Shown one piece after another: positions 53,169-62,181 of a stretch of 64,000 nucleotides of DNA. This DNA comes from Umezawaea beigongshangensis (GTDB taxonomy: Bacteria > Actinomycetota > Actinomycetes > Mycobacteriales > Pseudonocardiaceae): the NCBI RefSeq assembly GCF_016464305.1, contig NZ_JAEIOJ010000009.1, positions 1 to 64,000 on the forward strand, written 5' to 3'. Position 1 is the stretch's first letter, and every line of letters begins with the position of its first letter. A program made the translations under genes and the position numbers. The notes beneath the pieces are model-generated. The model did not search any database, was not told the DNA's origin, and was given only the letters and a program-made list of their open reading frames with translations.

Positions 53169-53510
53169 TCAGTCCTCCTGCCCGAACCGGGTGGACCTGC
53201 TGGACTCTGCGGCGAGCAGGTCGAGCAGGCCGGGGAACCGGCGGTCGATCGCCGCTCGCCGCAACCGGACCCCCTTCTTGTTCCCGTAGTCGACCTCGCA
53301 GAGGAGGCCTGCGTCGCACAGCGTCCGGAAGTGGTGGGTCCGGGTCTGCTTGCTCACCGGGAGGTTGAAGGAGTGGCAGGTGCGCTCTCCGTCGGTCCGG
53401 TCCGCAGCCAGTTCGATCATGACGGCGCGTCTGTGGGCGTCGGCGAGGGCGCGCAGGACTGTGCCCAGGTCGAGGTCGTCTCCAGGCATCGCACTCGTCT
53501 CCGGCATCAC
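53169..53510 (-). CDS. ArsR-type winged-helix regulator
   Basis: 113 aa. The ArsR fold shows in DLGTVLRALADAHRRAVMIE, FNLPVSKQTRTHHFRTLCDA and GLLCEVDYGNKKGVRLRRAA. No CxC metal motif: the single Cys in ERTCHS and two others are spread out, so it is more likely a small-molecule or redox responder than an arsenic sensor. ATG 53510 follows GAGAGGG; a second ATG lies three bases on. Divergent from the LLM and monooxygenase genes across two strong palindromes that are surely its operators. Confidence 0.87.
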   Translation of the reverse strand: MMPETSAMPGDDLDLGTVLRALADAHRRAVMIELAADRTDGERTCHSFNLPVSKQTRTHHFRTLCDAGLLCEVDYGNKKGVRLRRAAIDRRFPGLLDLLAAESSRSTRFGQED

Positions 53511-53523
53511 GTCACCCTCTCAT

Positions 53524-53589
53524 AGGTACGACTTGAATCGTACCTCGGCTTGTGCTCAACTTAGGTACGAAGCTTTTCGTACCTAAGTT
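53524..53589. promoter_or_regulatory. Two ArsR operators sharing the AGGTACGA half-site
   Basis: Site 1: AGGTACGA-N6-TCGTACCT at 53524-53545. Site 2: AACTTAGGTACGAA (53558-53571) with a perfect 14-base complement at 53576-53589, spacer GCTT. Both contain the same AGGTACGA half-site and occupy the whole gap between the ArsR gene and the rightward genes, ending 11 bases before GTG 53601. Confidence 0.75.
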
Positions 53590-53600
53590 GGGGTGAACAC

Positions 53601-54493
53601 GTGCAAAGACGTTTGGGGTTCCTCTCCTTGGGCCACTACCAGGACGTGCCGTGGTCGAGAACCCGAACCGCGGCCGACGCGCTGACCCAGGCCATCGAGA
53701 TCGCGAGCGGTGCCGAACAGATCGGCTTCGACGGCGCCTGGATCCGGGTGCACCACTACCAGCGGCAGTTCTCCAGCCCATGGGCGCTGTTGTCCGCGAT
53801 GGCGGCGAGGACCGAACGCATCGAGCTCGGGACCGCGGTCGTCGACATGCGGTACGAGAACCCGCTGCTCATGGCCGAACTCGCTGCGGCCGCGGATCTC
53901 ATCAGCGGTGGCCGCCTCCAGCTCGGTCTGAGCCGGGGGTCGCAGGAACCGCCTCACGGGGATAGGAGTCCTTCGGGTTCCTGCCTGCCGAGGGGCTCGA
54001 CGCGAGGGAAATGGCGAAGGAGCACGCACGCCGCTTCCGCGACGCCATCGCCGGAGTCCTGATGGCGGTGAGCGATCCGGCCGAGACCGGCACGAGAACA
54101 CCGCTCGCCCTCGAACCCCGGTCGGACACGCTGCCGCAACGAATCTGGTGGGGGTTCGCGACCCGGCAAAGCGCTCGGTGGGCTGGAGAACAAGGGTTCC
54201 ACCTGCTGAGCACCACGCTGCTCTCGGGGGACACGGGTGTGCCGTTCGCGCGGTTGCAGGCGGAACAGATCTCCGTCTTCCGCGACGTCTGGCGACGAGC
54301 CGGCGAGCCTGACGCCATCGCGGACGACCCGCCGCGGGACGAAGCCGTCCAGGCCGCGGACACGCTGCTGGTCACGATTCCGAACCTGCTCGGCGTGGCG
54401 GAGAAGTTGCGGCTGCTCACCACCATCGCCGAGAACGTCGCGCCGGCACCCGACTGGAACAGCACGCCGACGGTCTCGGCTGCTCACTCGTGA
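53601..54493 (+). pseudogene. LLM-class flavin-dependent oxidoreductase, frameshifted
   Basis: From GTG 53601: RRLGFLSLGHYQDVPWSRTR, AEQIGFDGAWIRVHHYQRQF, TERIELGTAVVDMRYENPLL, LISGGRLQLGLSRGSQEPP, a bacterial luciferase-like N-terminus. Near 53960 the frame shifts and the C-terminal half continues FGFLPAEGLDAREMAKEHAR to EQGFHLLSTTLLSGDTGVPF and QAADTLLVTIPNLLGVAEKL at TGA 54493. The middle is also shorter than in intact relatives. Such enzymes use FMNH2 or F420 to oxidise organic compounds. One repair would nearly restore it, so the loss is recent or an assembly error. Confidence 0.75.
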
Positions 54494-54509
54494 ATTCAGA
54501 GGTCATGAC

Positions 54510-55661
54510 ATGGTTTCTCCTGGTGTGCTGATCGTCGGCGCCGGCGTCGCCGGCCCCGCACTGGCCCATTGGATCGCGCGTTTCGGGTGGCGACCGACGG
54601 TCGTCGAGCGGTCGAAGGAACTGCGGTCCGGTGGCAGTGCGGTGGTACTCAGGGGTTCGGCACTTCCGGTAGCGGACGAGATGGGCATTTCGCCGCGGCT
54701 GCGTGAACTCAGGACGCGCGCGACCCACGTATCGCTCCTGGACGCCGGCGGACGACGGATCGCGCGGTTTCCGCTGAACTCGGACCCGGCGCGAGGGGTG
54801 GAGGTCACCCGGTCAGACTTGTCCGCGGTGCTCAACCGCAGAGCGGCCGATGACGCCGAGTTCGTCTTCGACGACACGATCACCGCCATCGAGCAGGACG
54901 AATCCGGCGTTGACGTCACGTTCCGGCGGGCCGCGCCCCGCCGGTTCGACCTGGTGATAGGAGCCGACGGCATCCACTCCGCGGTGCGGAGACTGGTGTT
55001 CGGCCCGGAACAGGGCTTCACGACCGACCTCGGCATGTACGGGGCGACGGTGCCGTTGGCGCCCGGCGCGATCAACGACCCGAACGACATGATCGTTCTG
55101 GGCGCGCCGGGCCGGATGCTGGCACTCCACCCATCGCGGGACACGCCGCTCGTGAACTTCACGTTCCGTGCGGCGCCGGCGCACGAGTACGACCGCCACG
55201 ACGTCGCGTTGCGGAAGCAGATCGTGGCCGAGGCCTACGCCGACACGGGTTGGCGAGCACCGGAGTTCATCGCCGCCTACCAGGAGCACCCGGCACCCTA
55301 CTTCGACCCGCTGACCAACGTACGTCTGGCGAAGTGGTCCCGCGGCCGGGTAGCCCTGCTCGGTGACGCGGCGTCCGCCGCAGCACTGCTCGGCGACGGA
55401 TCCAGCATGGCGATCGCCGGAGCACACGTGCTCTCTCAGGCACTCGCGGCTCATCCGGATGACCACGCACGCGCCTTCCGCGTCTACGAGGCGAAGCACC
55501 GGCGGGAGGTGGAGAAACGCCAGCGGCGCGTCAGCCTGCTCGCCTCGTTCATGGTTCCACGAACACGCTATGGACTCGCCGTGCGCAACGCCGTGGCCCG
55601 TGCCGCAGGCTTCAGACACAGTCGGCCGACACAACACACGGAACCCGCTTCAGCCGCTTGA
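54510..55661 (+). CDS. FAD-dependent monooxygenase
   Basis: 383 aa. Motifs: GVLIVGAGVAGPALAHWIAR, SGGSAVVLRGSALPVADEMG, DG motif LVIGADGIHSAVRRLVFGPE, GD motif RVALLGDAASAAALLGDGSS. ATG 54510 with AGAGG upstream lies 17 bases after the LLM stop, so both are driven from the ArsR-controlled promoter. Fourth group A monooxygenase in the window. Its DPARGVEVTRSDLSAVLNRR segment fits the aromatic or polyketide hydroxylase type. Substrate unknown; probably part of an inducible detoxification pathway with the LLM enzyme. Confidence 0.88.
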   Translation: MVSPGVLIVGAGVAGPALAHWIARFGWRPTVVERSKELRSGGSAVVLRGSALPVADEMGISPRLRELRTRATHVSLLDAGGRRIARFPLNSDPARGVEVTRSDLSAVLNRRAADDAEFVFDDTITAIEQDESGVDVTFRRAAPRRFDLVIGADGIHSAVRRLVFGPEQGFTTDLGMYGATVPLAPGAINDPNDMIVLGAPGRMLALHPSRDTPLVNFTFRAAPAHEYDRHDVALRKQIVAEAYADTGWRAPEFIAAYQEHPAPYFDPLTNVRLAKWSRGRVALLGDAASAAALLGDGSSMAIAGAHVLSQALAAHPDDHARAFRVYEAKHRREVEKRQRRVSLLASFMVPRTRYGLAVRNAVARAAGFRHSRPTQHTEPASAA

Positions 55662-55704
55662 ACGGGTCTGTCAAACGAGTGGTGTAACTCGGGGTTGAAG
55701 AGGG

Positions 55705-56340
55705 TTACTTGCGTCCGGCGGCCAGGCGGCCGTCGAAGGCGATCTCGAAGGCGTTGAGGGCAGGCTTCCAGCGGATCATCCAGCGTTTGCGTCCGGTGCC
55801 GGTCGGGTCCAGGCTCATCACCGCGTGGTGGACGCACGTGAGCGCGGCCTGCTCGTTGGGGAAATGGCCCCGGGCCTTCACCGCGCGGCGGATGCGGGCG
55901 TTCACGCTCTCGATGGCGTTGGTCGAGCAGATCACCCGCCGGATCTCCACGTCGAAGGGCAGGAAGGGCACGAACTCGGCCCAGGCGTTGTCCCAGAGCC
56001 GGACGATCGCCGGATAGCGGACGCCCCAGGCGTCGGCGAACTCGGCGAAACGCTCCTTGGCGGCGGCCTCGGTCGGGGCGGTGTAGACGGGTTTGAGGGC
56101 TTTGGCGATGGCGTCCCAGTGCTGGCGGCCGGCGTAGCGGAAGCTGGTGCGCAGCAGGTGGACGATGCAGGTCTGCACGACCGTGCGCGGCCAGACCGTG
56201 GTGACCGCGTCGGGCAGGCCGGTCAGCCCGTCGCAGACCAGCATCAGCACGTCGGCCACGCCGCGGTTGCGCAGCTCGGTGAGCACGTGCAGCCAGTACT
56301 TCGCGCCCTCGCCGCCGTCACCGGCCCAGATTCCGAGGAT
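55705..56340 (-). pseudogene. IS256-family (Mutator) transposase, 5' truncated
   Basis: Sense runs from about 56340 (LILGIWAGDGGEGAKYWLHV) through LTELRNRGVADVLMLVCDGL, RTVVQTCIVHLLRTSFRYA and VICSTNAIESVNARIRRAVK to RLAAGRK and stop at 55705: the C-terminal half of an IS256 transposase, with the second Asp (CDGLTGLPDA) and the final Glu (STNAIES) of the DDE set. The first catalytic Asp and the DNA-binding half are missing; the sequence changes at 56340 to Gfo/Idh oxidoreductase. Confidence 0.85.
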
Positions 56341-56344
56341 AAGG

Positions 56345-56914
56345 AGCGGGATGCCGCACGGCTGTGCTCATGCTGCTCACCGATTCGGGCACGGCCGAGG
56401 TCGGCGCACTGCGCGAGTTGTGCGACGGCGCGGACGACCCCGAGGAGACTGCCGGTCGTGGTGGGCGCGACGGCGCCCGCTCCGCGTGGACGAGATCGGT
56501 CAGGTGGCGGAAGGTGGGCGAGGAGCGTCCCTGAAGACCGACGAAGGTGCGCGTCGTTCCGGCGGCACGCGTCATCTCCTCGGCCTCGCGCAGGTCGACG
56601 GCGAGCGGCCACTCGGAGAGCACCGGCGCTCCCGCCTTCAGCACGGGCAACACGAGTTCGCGGTGCTGAGGCACTTTGACGGCGACAACGACGAGGTCGA
56701 CGTTCTCGTCGCCGGTGAGCTGCTCGACCGATGTGTACGCGGGTACGCCATACGCTGCTCCCGCGGCCTGGGCCGAGGCTTCGGAGCTCGCCGCCAGCGC
56801 GCGAAGCTCGATCCCGTCGACGGCGCTCAGCGCGCAGGTGAGCCCCGGCCGCCAGCCTCCGGTGGAGCTCAGGCCGACGATGCCGACGCCGATCGGCTTG
56901 CTGAAGTCAGGCAC
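56345..56914 (-). pseudogene. Gfo/Idh/MocA oxidoreductase, truncated
   Basis: ATG 56914 begins [40 protein letters not shown], then YGVPAYTSVEQLTGDENVDL, VVVAVKVPQHRELVLPVLKA and GAPVLSEWPLAVDLREAEEM, with the EWP motif of this family (usually EKP). After FVGLQGRSSPTFRHLTDLVH (about 56510) the family match is lost and the frame shifts; the C-terminal domain is missing, replaced by IS256 sequence. Confidence 0.8.
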
Positions 56915-57075
56915 CGAGCTGCCGCTTCAGGGTCTCGGCGTCGTGCAGGGCCGTCATGTGCACGAATCGCCCGTCACGAACCTGGTAGATGGCGTACTCG
57001 ACGATCTCGAACGAGGCGCCGGTGGGAGCCACGCCGAGCCACTCCTCGGCGGGCGTGCCCGTGTTGGTCAGACCA
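56907..57075 (-). pseudogene. SnoaL-like ester cyclase, C-terminal remnant
   Basis: [53 protein letters not shown] with stop at 56907, the closing strands of a SnoaL/NTF2-like protein. It overlaps the Gfo/Idh start by eight bases, so these two once formed an operon. The head is gone. Confidence 0.7.
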
Positions 57076-58452
57076 GGACAATCGTCGTGACCTGCGACGC
57101 GAGCGGGCCGAATCGCGCTCCGTTCGCGTCGTAGGCCACACGACCCGCACCTGCCGATCTGTCCGCGAACCCAGAACTGCGAATCGAAGCTGCGGGCCGC
57201 CCGTTCTCCACATCCAGCTCGAGCGGCACCGGCCGGGGCCTCGACATCGGTTGCGACCGCTGACCGGCGCGGTTGTCGACTCGACGGCAACGGCTCGACA
57301 GGCCGTGCTCAAATGCCAGAAGCACTGGGAATCACGCCGCGCATCGCCCGCCGCGGCACCCGCACGGTTCCGGACTCAGCACCCCGACGGGGCGTGGAGC
57401 GCGCCTTACCGCGCTACCGGAGCGAACTTCACCCTCACTCGACGACCGGATGACCATCGCCTCGGCGGAGCCCAGCTCCTCGCTGTGCGCTGTCGTTCAC
57501 GCCGCTGCGACCGATCAGGCAGACCTGCGCGGTGATCGCACGTCGATGGTCGCTCCGCACGACCGGGGCGGCGCACAGCACAGCCGTGCAGGGTCATCGG
57601 GATCAGGAGATCCGCGAGCGAAGGTCAGCTGAAGAACCCTCGAGGGCCGGGGCCGCTCGATCAGAGGCTTCGACGGCCCCCCGGCACTCGAACGCGCCCA
57701 GCAGATCACGCTCCGCAGCAGGTGATCATCCCAGCGACCCGACCCACCGCGCCCGCATCGCACTCGATCGCGTCCCCCAGGTCTGCACGATCCCGACATG
57801 ATCGGTCCCCGAGTCGACTCCTTGCCAGCCGGGCAGTCGAGACGGTGGCCGCGTCCGGGCTGCTCGTCCGGCGCACGGTGATCCGCGTCTGGCCGATCCG
57901 CCCGCACCGCCACGACCCCGAGTCGCCGGGCATCCTCCCGCGACCGTCGAGTACGGCCACCGGTGTGCCGACAGCACCCGGCCGACGCCGGCGGGCACCT
58001 GCGCGATGAGACCAGCACGTGCCCGCACTGCTGGCGCAGCGCCGAACAGGAGCCCGGCGCAGGTCGGCTCCGGCCGCATCTCGCTTCGTGTGCGTCCCGG
58101 CGAACCTCGTGCGGGGATCTGATCGTGCGACGCGGGTGAGCGCGGACGGGATCGGCCACGGATGCGTGGACGAGCACCACGAACACCCGGTCGCACTCGG
58201 CGGTGCGCACGACCCGAGAACATCCCGGCCCCTCCGGTTCACCGGCTGTCCAGAGACACGCTGTCTGCAAGACAGGCGCGCCTGAGCGCTCGCGCACCCC
58301 CGGAGCGTGGTCAGCGCACGTCCGGCTGGATCGAGCAGGACTGCTGGAGGCCACCGAACGCTCCCACCAACGACACCGCGAGGGGGAAAGCTGTGGTCGC
58401 TGAGCCACCGGGGTGTCGGAACACCCCGGTTGTCGGACACGGCGGCCGCACC
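57076..58452. other. Decayed stretch of about 1.4 kb
   Basis: I see no gene I can support. A minus-strand frame from about 57243 ([40 protein letters not shown]) is protein-like for 55 residues but unrecognised. The rest has long frames on both strands, as expected from GC-rich DNA, without conserved motifs, starts or ribosome sites. Confidence 0.45.
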
Positions 58453-58490
58453 AGGTGAAGGGGTGCGGAGCGCACACTCCGCGCCCCTTC
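58453..58490. terminator. 16-bp hairpin downstream of the secreted protein gene
   Basis: GTGAAGGGGTGCGGAG (58453-58468) pairs with 58475-58490 with one G-T wobble and a six-base loop. It lies 33 bases beyond the stop of the leftward gene at 58524, the right place for its terminator; no T-run follows, as common in actinomycetes. Confidence 0.7.
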
Positions 58491-58523
58491 ACGCCGGCAC
58501 CTCCCCTGGTCGGTGACCGGGGG

Positions 58524-59399
58524 CTACTGTCCGTAGGACTTCGCGGTCCAGCCGAGCGCGCCGAGCGACCCGCCCTTGATGTCCGTGCCGATTTCGTCAC
58601 CGCGGCTGGCGTCGAAGTACACCGACGCCGTCCCGGCCGGGGTGATGCCGATGAGCGACCGGCCGTTCGGGTGCGCCTGGCAGGACCCGATGCTCAGGCT
58701 GCTGAACCCGGACCAGCCGGCCGACCGCAGGACGGTCGAGTCGATCGTCGTCGGCGTGGCCAGGTTGATCCGCCACTCCTTCAGCTCGCCGTTGGTCTTC
58801 GTCCCCACCAGCACGTCGACCTCTGCGCTGCCCGTTCCCTCGCTGCGCGCGAAGGTCAGCGTGTTGACCGAGTCCCACCCGGTCGTGCGCAGCGTCAGCG
58901 GCGCGGAGACGGCGAACTGGCCGTTGGTGTAGGACACGGTGTAGCGGTGCAGGGAGCTGCCGGCAACGCGGTACAGGTAGGTCGTGCCGCTGGCCAGGAT
59001 CCGCGTGTCGGCGAAGCCCGAGGCCATGCGCGTCGCGGTGTTCCTGGTCATCACCCACACGCCGTTGATCCGCTCACCCCGGCGCTCGATGTCGTACAGG
59101 TACCCGTCGGTGGGATGCGCGGCCACCTCGCTGCTGATGAACAGGTCGGGGTCGCCACCTCCGCCGAGCGCCTGCAAGGCGGACGGCACCCACGCCAGCG
59201 TGTCACCCCGGTAGGACGTGACATCGGTCGTACCGGCGGCGTACCTGTAGGCGAGCCGCTGGCCATCGGAGCGGTAGGCGGTCGTGTACGTCGAGCAGTC
59301 TGCCGGCACGTCGCCGATCGCGGCGTCGGCTGGCGCGGCGGTGAGGGTGGCGCCGACCGCGCTGAGAGCGAGCGCGGCGGCGGCGAAGGTTTTGCGCAT
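58524..59399 (-). CDS. Secreted tachylectin-like beta-propeller protein
   Basis: 291 aa. Signal peptide RKTFAAAALALSAVGATLTA, cleaved after APADA. The mature part is built from repeated strands with aromatic-Gly-Trp motifs: YLYDIERRGERINGVWVMTR, LYRVAGSSLHRYTVSYTNGQ, LKEWRINLATPTTIDSTVLR, SAGWSGFSSLSIGSCQAHPN, spaced like tachylectin-2 or sialidase-type propellers. Two Cys (PADCSTY, GSCQA) may form a disulfide. ATG 59399 has GGAGGAA. Acts outside the cell, perhaps binding carbohydrate; no catalytic residues are recognisable. It stands alone, bounded by a terminator, in otherwise decayed DNA. Confidence 0.7.
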   Translation of the reverse strand: MRKTFAAAALALSAVGATLTAAPADAAIGDVPADCSTYTTAYRSDGQRLAYRYAAGTTDVTSYRGDTLAWVPSALQALGGGGDPDLFISSEVAAHPTDGYLYDIERRGERINGVWVMTRNTATRMASGFADTRILASGTTYLYRVAGSSLHRYTVSYTNGQFAVSAPLTLRTTGWDSVNTLTFARSEGTGSAEVDVLVGTKTNGELKEWRINLATPTTIDSTVLRSAGWSGFSSLSIGSCQAHPNGRSLIGITPAGTASVYFDASRGDEIGTDIKGGSLGALGWTAKSYGQ

Positions 59400-60416
59400 G
59401 GGTGGTGGTTCCTCCGTGAGTTCACGACACAGTCCGCCTGTGTCGACGCGCGCGACCGCACAGACGGTTCCATCCGGAGATCGAAGTGCTCACGCGGCAC
59501 CGTCCGACGACGGGGCCCGCGCCCACCCGGAACACCTGACAGCGGTCACTGCGGCGGTCGGGGAGTTCTGCGGCGCGCGGCCCGAACTCCCGCAGGTGCA
59601 CGTGCCCAGCGAGGGTTCGGGCGGGCCCGGTGACCTGGCACGGGCGATCGCCCCGGTGGTGTTTCCGAGCGACGGCGCCGACCCGGACGAGATCACGCGA
59701 CGCCAGGAGTGGGGCTCGGGGTCGAACTCGGCTCGATCGCCGTGCTGGTGTCGTTGATCAGGTACTGACCCGGACCACACCGTTCGACGGACCTCGTCGC
59801 CCACATCGGAGCAGCGGCGGCTGCACGGGTCTCGCGGACGGGCGCGGTGAAGCCGGAGAGCGGCTGCACCACACTCCCCCGGCAGGGCCCGGGGCTGCTG
59901 GTTGCCGTGCTCGACCGGCCGTGTGATCACCTCGCCGCGGTGTGATGGATCGGCGGCCGGGAACGTGGCGGGCCGCTGCGGGCGACAGTGGGTGTGAGGG
60001 CGACGAGCGAGCACACCGCCGGAGGCCGAGTGGCCGATCGCGGTTCAGACGACGACGTCGGCGATCGGCCGGACCTGTTCGGGCAGCGGCCCGCCACTTG
60101 CACGAGCCAGCGGTCACCACCGGACCAGCACTGACACCCCGCTCCCGGCCCGCCGACCTGTGTCGAACACCGAGTAGTGCGCGACCGCAACCCCGCGACA
60201 GGTGAACGGCCCGGACCCCCGACGAGCCGCACACGAGGCGGCGTGCGAACTCCTAGCAGGACACAGCCCGGCGCAGTGCGCACCTTCCGCGCCCCACGAC
60301 CCGCACATCGTTGCCCACGCCGCGCACCGGCCCGGCGGTCAGGGCAGTGATCGCCGCGTCCCGCTGATGGACGCTCCCTCTCCGCCGAAGACCGACCTGG
60401 ACCCGCGCGCCCGAGG
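59400..60416. other. Gene-poor stretch of about 1 kb
   Basis: No CDS I can support. A plus-strand frame near 59520-59755 (HPEHLTAVTAAVGEFCGARP, SGGPGDLARAIAPVVFPSDG) is protein-like but unassigned and lacks a start signal. The first 100 bases should contain the promoter of the secreted protein gene. Confidence 0.45.
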
Positions 60417-60671
60417 TCAGGCGTTGGTGGGCGCTTCGGCAGCCGTCGGGTGGTCCACGTAGCCGACCGCGCCGCCGCCGAAGAACGTCTCCGGATCGGA
60501 GGTCGTGAGCGGGACTCCGCGGCGGAAGCGTGCGACCAGGTCGGGATTGCTGATGTAGGGCCGCCCGAACGCCGCCAGGTCGATCAGGCCGCTGTGGATC
60601 AGCTCCGTCGCGCTCTGCTGCGTCAGGCCTCCGGCCAGGATCACCGCGGTGCGGCCCAGTTCCGGGCGCAT
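60417..60671 (-). pseudogene. Old yellow enzyme-type ene-reductase, C-terminal fragment
   Basis: AVILAGGLTQQSATELIHSG, LIDLAAFGRPYISNPDLVAR, FRRGVPLTTSDPETFFGGGA, VGYVDHPTA: the FMN phosphate-binding end of the NemA/OYE barrel. About 85 of roughly 360 residues remain; the first 3/4 was lost at a junction at 60671. Confidence 0.8.
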
Positions 60672-60699
60672 CGCGGTTCTCCCCCAGCACCGACACCAC

Positions 60700-61186
60700 C
60701 GCGACGACCGACGAACCGCAGCCCGCGTTCAACACCCGGTTCAACGCCGTCGCCTGCATCGACTCCGACAACCCGCGCGATCCGCGGGCCGTCGGCCGCC
60801 ACGCCCGCCTGGCCGGACCGGCCGCTCCCCGGTTCGCCCCGGCCCGGGTCTACCGCTCGTTGCCGTGCACGAGCTGGCCGATGACCGATCCCGACCGCTG
60901 CACCGGCCCGTGGAACCGCCCGACCGCCAACGCGGTGCTGCTCGTCGGCAACCGCCTCGGTGATCCGGCCACACCGTACGAGGACGCGGTGTCCACCAGC
61001 CACCTGCTCGGTCGGGCCCGCCTGCTCACCGCGGACGTCTCCGGACACGGGGTGGCCTGCAACGACCGGGACAAGTGCGTGGACCACTGGCTCGACGACT
61101 ACCTGGTCAACCTGGCCCTGCCACCGGTCGGAACGGTCTGCGCGGCCGACCGCACGCCGTTCGACCCGCCGTCCGCTTCACGCTGA
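60700..61186 (+). pseudogene. Secreted tripeptidyl aminopeptidase-like protein, C-terminal fragment
   Basis: PAFNTRFNAVACIDSDNPRD, ARVYRSLPCTSWPMTDPDRC, VLLVGNRLGDPATPYEDAVS and DVSGHGVACNDRDKCVDHWL match the TAP-like C-terminal domain (PF08386) of S33-type exported hydrolases; Asp in GDPATPY and His in SGHG would be the acid and base. The nucleophile domain is missing. It lies back to back with the ene-reductase fragment. Confidence 0.8.
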
Positions 61187-61407
61187 CTGCTGGTGTTGTG
61201 AGTCGTTGATCCACGGGACCGGCCGAGTCGTCTTTGACGATCACCTGGTCCTCCAGCGCAAGCGTCGCGGGCACACCGGGGTCAACCGTTCCAGCTGAGC
61301 CCACAGCTCGTCGGTCAGGACCTCCTCGTGCGTTCCATGATCTTGGAATGTCCCGCCCCGCAGTCGAAATCGATACGCCAGCTCATTGTGAGCTGATCAC
61401 CGACAGG

Positions 61408-62148
61408 TCAGAAGAGCGTGAGGCCTGCTCCTCCGCCGACCACGATCTCCTGGCCCGTGACGTAAGCGGCCCCATCAGAAGCGAGGAAGGCGACCGTCTC
61501 GGCGATCTCGGTCATCCGGCCGAGGCGGCCGAAGGGGATCTGTTCGGCCTGGTTCCGCTTGATCCGCGCGATGTCCTCCTCGGGAAGACCGGATTTGCCC
61601 AGAAGAGGTGTGTCGATGGCGCCGGGGCTGACCGCGTTGACGCGGATGCGGCGCGGCGCGAGTTCGACCGCGAGTGAGGGCACCATGGTGAGCAGGGCGC
61701 CGCGGCTGCCGGCTGCAACGCTCGCGCCCGCTACGCCGCGGGTCGCGGCGATCCCGACGGTGATGACGACCGAGGCACCTTCGGCGAGCAGGGGTTCCAT
61801 CTTCTGCAGGGTGAAGAACTGGCCCTTGGCGTTGACGTCGAAGAGTTCGTCGTACATCTTCTCGTCGACTGTGGCGAGAGTGGCGGCACGGAACACGCCG
61901 GCGTTGAGGAAGAGCAGGTCGAGGTGACCGAACCGAGTGCGGACCTCGTCGGTGAGCCGGTCGATGTCCGGCAACGATCGGGAGTCCGCGCGCACCGCGG
62001 TGACCCCCTCGGGAAGGCCTGGCGCGACGGCGGCCACCGAGGCGTCGGTGCTGCCGGTGACCACGACCCGGTGGCCACGTCCGGCGAGCAGTTGCGCGGT
62101 GGCCAGGCCGATGCCGCTGGTGCCACCGGTGATCAGTGCGTTGGGCAT
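61408..62148 (-). CDS. SDR-family protein with altered active site
   Basis: 246 aa. ALITGGTSGIGLATAQLLAG (cofactor loop), VVVTGSTDASVAAV, FLNAGVFRAATLATV (NAG), and the C-terminal RIRVNAVSPGAIDTPLL, ASDGAAYVTGQEIVVGGGAG are standard. In the active site, however, the Tyr-x-x-x-Lys segment reads SVAAGSRGALL where relatives have SVYAASKAALL, so Tyr is Ala and Lys is Arg. It may bind cofactor without being a normal dehydrogenase. ATG 62148 is 33 bases after the upstream SDR, with which it forms an operon. Confidence 0.87.
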   Translation of the reverse strand: MPNALITGGTSGIGLATAQLLAGRGHRVVVTGSTDASVAAVAPGLPEGVTAVRADSRSLPDIDRLTDEVRTRFGHLDLLFLNAGVFRAATLATVDEKMYDELFDVNAKGQFFTLQKMEPLLAEGASVVITVGIAATRGVAGASVAAGSRGALLTMVPSLAVELAPRRIRVNAVSPGAIDTPLLGKSGLPEEDIARIKRNQAEQIPFGRLGRMTEIAETVAFLASDGAAYVTGQEIVVGGGAGLTLF

Positions 62149-62181
62149 GGGGTTCCTCCGGGCTCGGGGTGGGAGAACGGG

